Positions 58,471-64,000 of a stretch of 64,000 bases of DNA are shown one piece after another; the stretch's first letter is position 1; each line of letters starts with the position of its first letter. Position numbers and translations under genes: made by a program. The notes under the pieces were generated by a model. It saw nothing but the letters and a program-made list of their open reading frames with translations. It ran no database searches and had not been told where the DNA came from. Origin of the DNA: Lithospermum erythrorhizon (taxonomy: Eukaryota > Streptophyta > Magnoliopsida > Boraginales > Boraginaceae); contig JADFUC010002276.1 of assembly GCA_019722365.1 (NCBI GenBank), positions 1 to 64,000 on the forward strand, written 5' to 3'.

Positions 58471-59700
58471 CTAAGGCTCAAAACTAAAGCTACTGAGAAG
58501 AAATTAAGTTGTTGCTTAATATTGTGAAATGAAAAATACCATGAAAGAGAACCCTCCTGGAATAATCTCTAAAACAATAGATGAAGAACTTCAAAACCCA
58601 TGTTTTGCAATTCAGTAAAAAAATTCAATAGATTCCTTTTTTGGTAAACTAAGAGTTTTTAGAAACTTTTTTGTGAAGGATGGATTCATACTATATATAC
58701 ATAATCATATGTTTAGGACAGGCATTTCAGGTATTTACAAATCAGTCCTTTAAGATATTTTGAGACTAATTCAAAGTACATAATTAGATATTTCAATTGA
58801 TTGACCAGCTGAGCTGTTATACACACCCAAATAGTGTGTGGGCTTGTGTAAATATTTATTTGCCCCTTACCTGCCTTGTAAGTGTAATAATTAGAAAGTT
58901 TTATTAAGGCCAAAATTGTCATTTCACTAAAATGAATATGATACGGTATTATTGTATAGTGTTAGCCCATTGACGGACACTAGTTCTTCCTTCACTCGTT
59001 TGCATTTTGTATGAAATAGTTAATTGTTTATTAATAAATTTTGAAGGGTAAATGACGCAAAAGATCACTAAATTTTGTTAATTTTTCTAGTTCGATCATC
59101 CCATTTTGATAATGATCATTTTAGATCATCATATTTCGAAGTTAGGAAAATTTGGTAACCACAGCATTTTTAATCAGTGGCCACAGCGTTTTTTTTGACA
59201 TTTAATGGGATATTTTAGTCATCGATAATTACAAAAATTAGGGTTAGCGTGGGTGGTTGGGGATGGGGGGGAGGGCCTGGGGTTGGTTTGGTGGGGGAGT
59301 AAGGTTGAATATGATGTGTTTTATTTAATTAATTAAAATTAATTATTAAAAATTGATCCAATTAAGTGTTTGTTATTTAAAAATGATTAAATAAAGTGTA
59401 ATATATATAAATGTGGTGTTTTGCTTATGAGTTTACTATTAAATAGAGTTAATGTAATAAAAGGTGGTGGGAATCTTGAGAACAATGTAAGTTACAGGCA
59501 AATGTTTGTCCATATCTTTGTTTAAAATGTAGGCTTTTTGATTTTTTGGTATTGAAACATTATTAAATTAATTCATTATAAATTAATAATAAAAATATTG
59601 TTTTAATAAATTTTAATTTTCCTTGTAAGTATTAAAATTACAGAATTAAAAAGCAGCTATGTCTCAAAGAATATTAAGTTTTAGTTTTCTGATTAAATTA
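58471..59700. other. AT-rich intergenic DNA
   Basis: No exon. A G-rich patch lies at 59256-59300. Positions 59060-59230 contain words such as GATCATTTTAGATCATCAT and look like an old transposon terminus. Confidence 0.3.
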
Positions 59701-59882
59701 TATTCATTCCCAATTTGTTATGGAATTTTTGCCAAAAATGGAAATCCCAATTTAGTTTATCACTTTGACTAATATGTGAGATGGAAATTGAAAAGAAAAT
59801 TGAATTTGTGAGAAGAGTTCAAATGATTATTAAAAATTGTGCAATGTCAAAATTCCCTATCAAATTGAAATGGAGGAAGTAT
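59701..59882. repeat. MITE, family M2, copy 2
   Basis: Left end TATTCATTCCCAATTTGTTA, right end AAATTGAAATGGAGGAAGTA followed by TTA. The interior shares AAAAATGGAAATCCCAATTT and CACTTTGACTAATATGTGAG with 35059-35240. Confidence 0.6.
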
Positions 59883-60029
59883 TATAATTAAAATAAAAAA
59901 TATATTCATTTAAAATCATGAAATTCACAAAAAATTATATTGAAAATAAAGGTGACAATTTTTTGGGATATATAAAGAGGGGTAAAGGGGAAAAAATATT
60001 AAATTAGTGATTAGGTTATGAGGCTGGGA

Positions 60030-60236
60030 TAATGGCGGAATTAGGATTTTGTATATGAGGATGGTGAATAATTTGATATAATATAAATAAGAAAAAATAT
60101 AAAAATTTAGAAAGAATGAACAATAATTTTTTTACAAGAATTTAGCATAAATTTTTTAAAAATACTTAATATAATTATATATTTTTTAAAATTAGGGAGA
60201 CGAATGCTCCCGTAACATCCTAGTTTTTCCAGTAGC
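60030..60236. repeat. MITE with GTGGCGGA-type ends
   Basis: Left end TAATGGCGGAATTAGGATTT; right end CATCCTAGTTTTTCCAGTAG, an imperfect inverted repeat. A common non-autonomous plant transposon has ends of the CAGTGGCGGAGCCAGGATT form, which these resemble. Confidence 0.5.
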
Positions 60237-63112
<2,876 letters not shown>

Positions 63113-63337
63113 TTTTATTTTATTAATGGTTAACTAATATTTTTTATAATGACACTAGTTTTTATAAAGATCATTTCATATTGGTTTTTAAACCCATAGA
63201 AAGGATGGGTTTTTGAAAAATGGTTTTGTATGTCGTTGGGGTTATTTGTAGCTTGTCTATGTTTGGACGTGCCATGCTTTGTTGTTGTTCCTACCCTTCA
63301 TCTCCATCAAAGGAGTGTTCTTGTAAGCTTCATAATC

Positions 63338-63660
63338 ATTTATTCAGTTTTGAATAGTTTAGTGAATTAATGTTGCGTACTATCATTAGATAATGTTGCG
63401 TAGTATTTGGCCCCTCCTCATTTATTTAATTTGGTATATTTTAGTGAATTAATGTTGCGTAGTGTCCGACCCTGCTCATTTATTCAATTTGGTATATTTT
63501 AGTGAATTAATGTTGCGAACTATCTAACCCCCTACTTATTTATTCAATTTGGTATAGTTTAGTGAATTAATGTTGCATACTAACCCGGCAACCCCTGACT
63601 CATTTATTCAATTTGTATATTTTAGTGGATTAATGTTGCATACTATTTGATCTTCTACCC
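63338..63660. repeat. Tandem repeat, unit about 60-65 bp, five copies
   Basis: Units contain ATTTATTCAATTTGGTATAT, then TTTAGTGAATTAATGTTGC and a variable spacer ending in C-rich words. GTGAATTAATGTTGC (or one-base variants) occurs at about 63362, 63444, 63502, 63562 and 63625. The first unit is longer and carries an internal partial copy. Confidence 0.88.
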
Positions 63661-64000
63661 GGTTTAACCAGGATACTCTTCTTATGCATTGGACATTGGG
63701 GCATGTTAGTATCTTGGTAGGATTGATTGACAGTAGCAATTAATGTACTATGATGTTTGGTTTGTTTGTTACTTTCTTTCTATCTAAGGTCTTAAAGTAA
63801 CCTTATATATAATAAAGATATGATAGGAGACTGATATTATATACTTTAGGTGTGTTCTGAAAATTTTGTTTGGATTTTTAGCTTAGTGAATTGGGTCATA
63901 ATTGTCTCTTTTATAGTTCGTGATGTAGTTATTCTTTGATAGTTCATGATGTTCTTATGACTCATTCATTAGTGTTAGGATTTAAGACCCCTGCATCTCT

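Overview
This window is plant nuclear DNA from a eudicot, possibly an asterid, though the species cannot be fixed from the sequence. It is AT-rich and gene-poor, with long GT-AG introns, MIKC-type MADS-box exons, Ty1/copia and L1/RTE retroelements, a 5S-bearing TRIM of the Cassandra type and many short MITEs with CTCCCTCCG-like ends. The coding potential is confined to two MADS-box loci on the + strand. Almost every other open frame is accidental or lies inside a decayed transposon.

Locus 1 (about 2632-3854) is the 3' part of a SEPALLATA gene, closest to the SEP3/AGL9 type. Six recognisable exons are in order and end in the SEP3-type C-terminus NNYMPSWLP. The frames are broken by small indels, and exons 1 and 2 are not seen.

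Locus 2 (36235-54043) is an apparently intact FLOWERING LOCUS C-like gene. Seven exons (188+79+62+94+42+42+90 nt) join in frame with canonical splice sites to give 198 residues. Intron 1 is about 14.6 kb and holds an RTE LINE remnant between inverted repeats, a short LTR retroelement, MITEs, a (TA)n tract and about 12 copies of a ~134-bp tandem repeat. A SEP-like gene upstream of an FLC-like gene on the same strand matches the ancestral SEP-FLC tandem proposed for angiosperms.

Layout: 1-2600 AT-rich DNA; 2632-3854 broken SEP3-like gene; 3.9-7 kb AT-rich DNA, a MITE and an (AAT)n tract; 7.06-17.9 kb decayed copia element with about 0.9-kb LTRs and a nested Cassandra-like TRIM; 18-20.7 kb minisatellite and low-complexity DNA; 20.7-22.4 kb foldback element built from oppositely oriented minisatellite blocks; 23.2-24 kb solo copia LTR; 26.1-30.9 kb antisense L1-like LINE; 31-36 kb MITE-rich upstream flank of the FLC-like gene with a 5-copy minisatellite; 36.2-54.0 kb FLC-like gene; 54-64 kb UTR duplication, an LTR-like direct repeat pair, more MITEs, a 478-nt T homopolymer and a terminal tandem repeat.

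The two MADS loci belong to the floral-identity (SEP) and flowering-repressor (FLC) branches of one superclade. Here only the FLC-like gene looks able to make a full protein.
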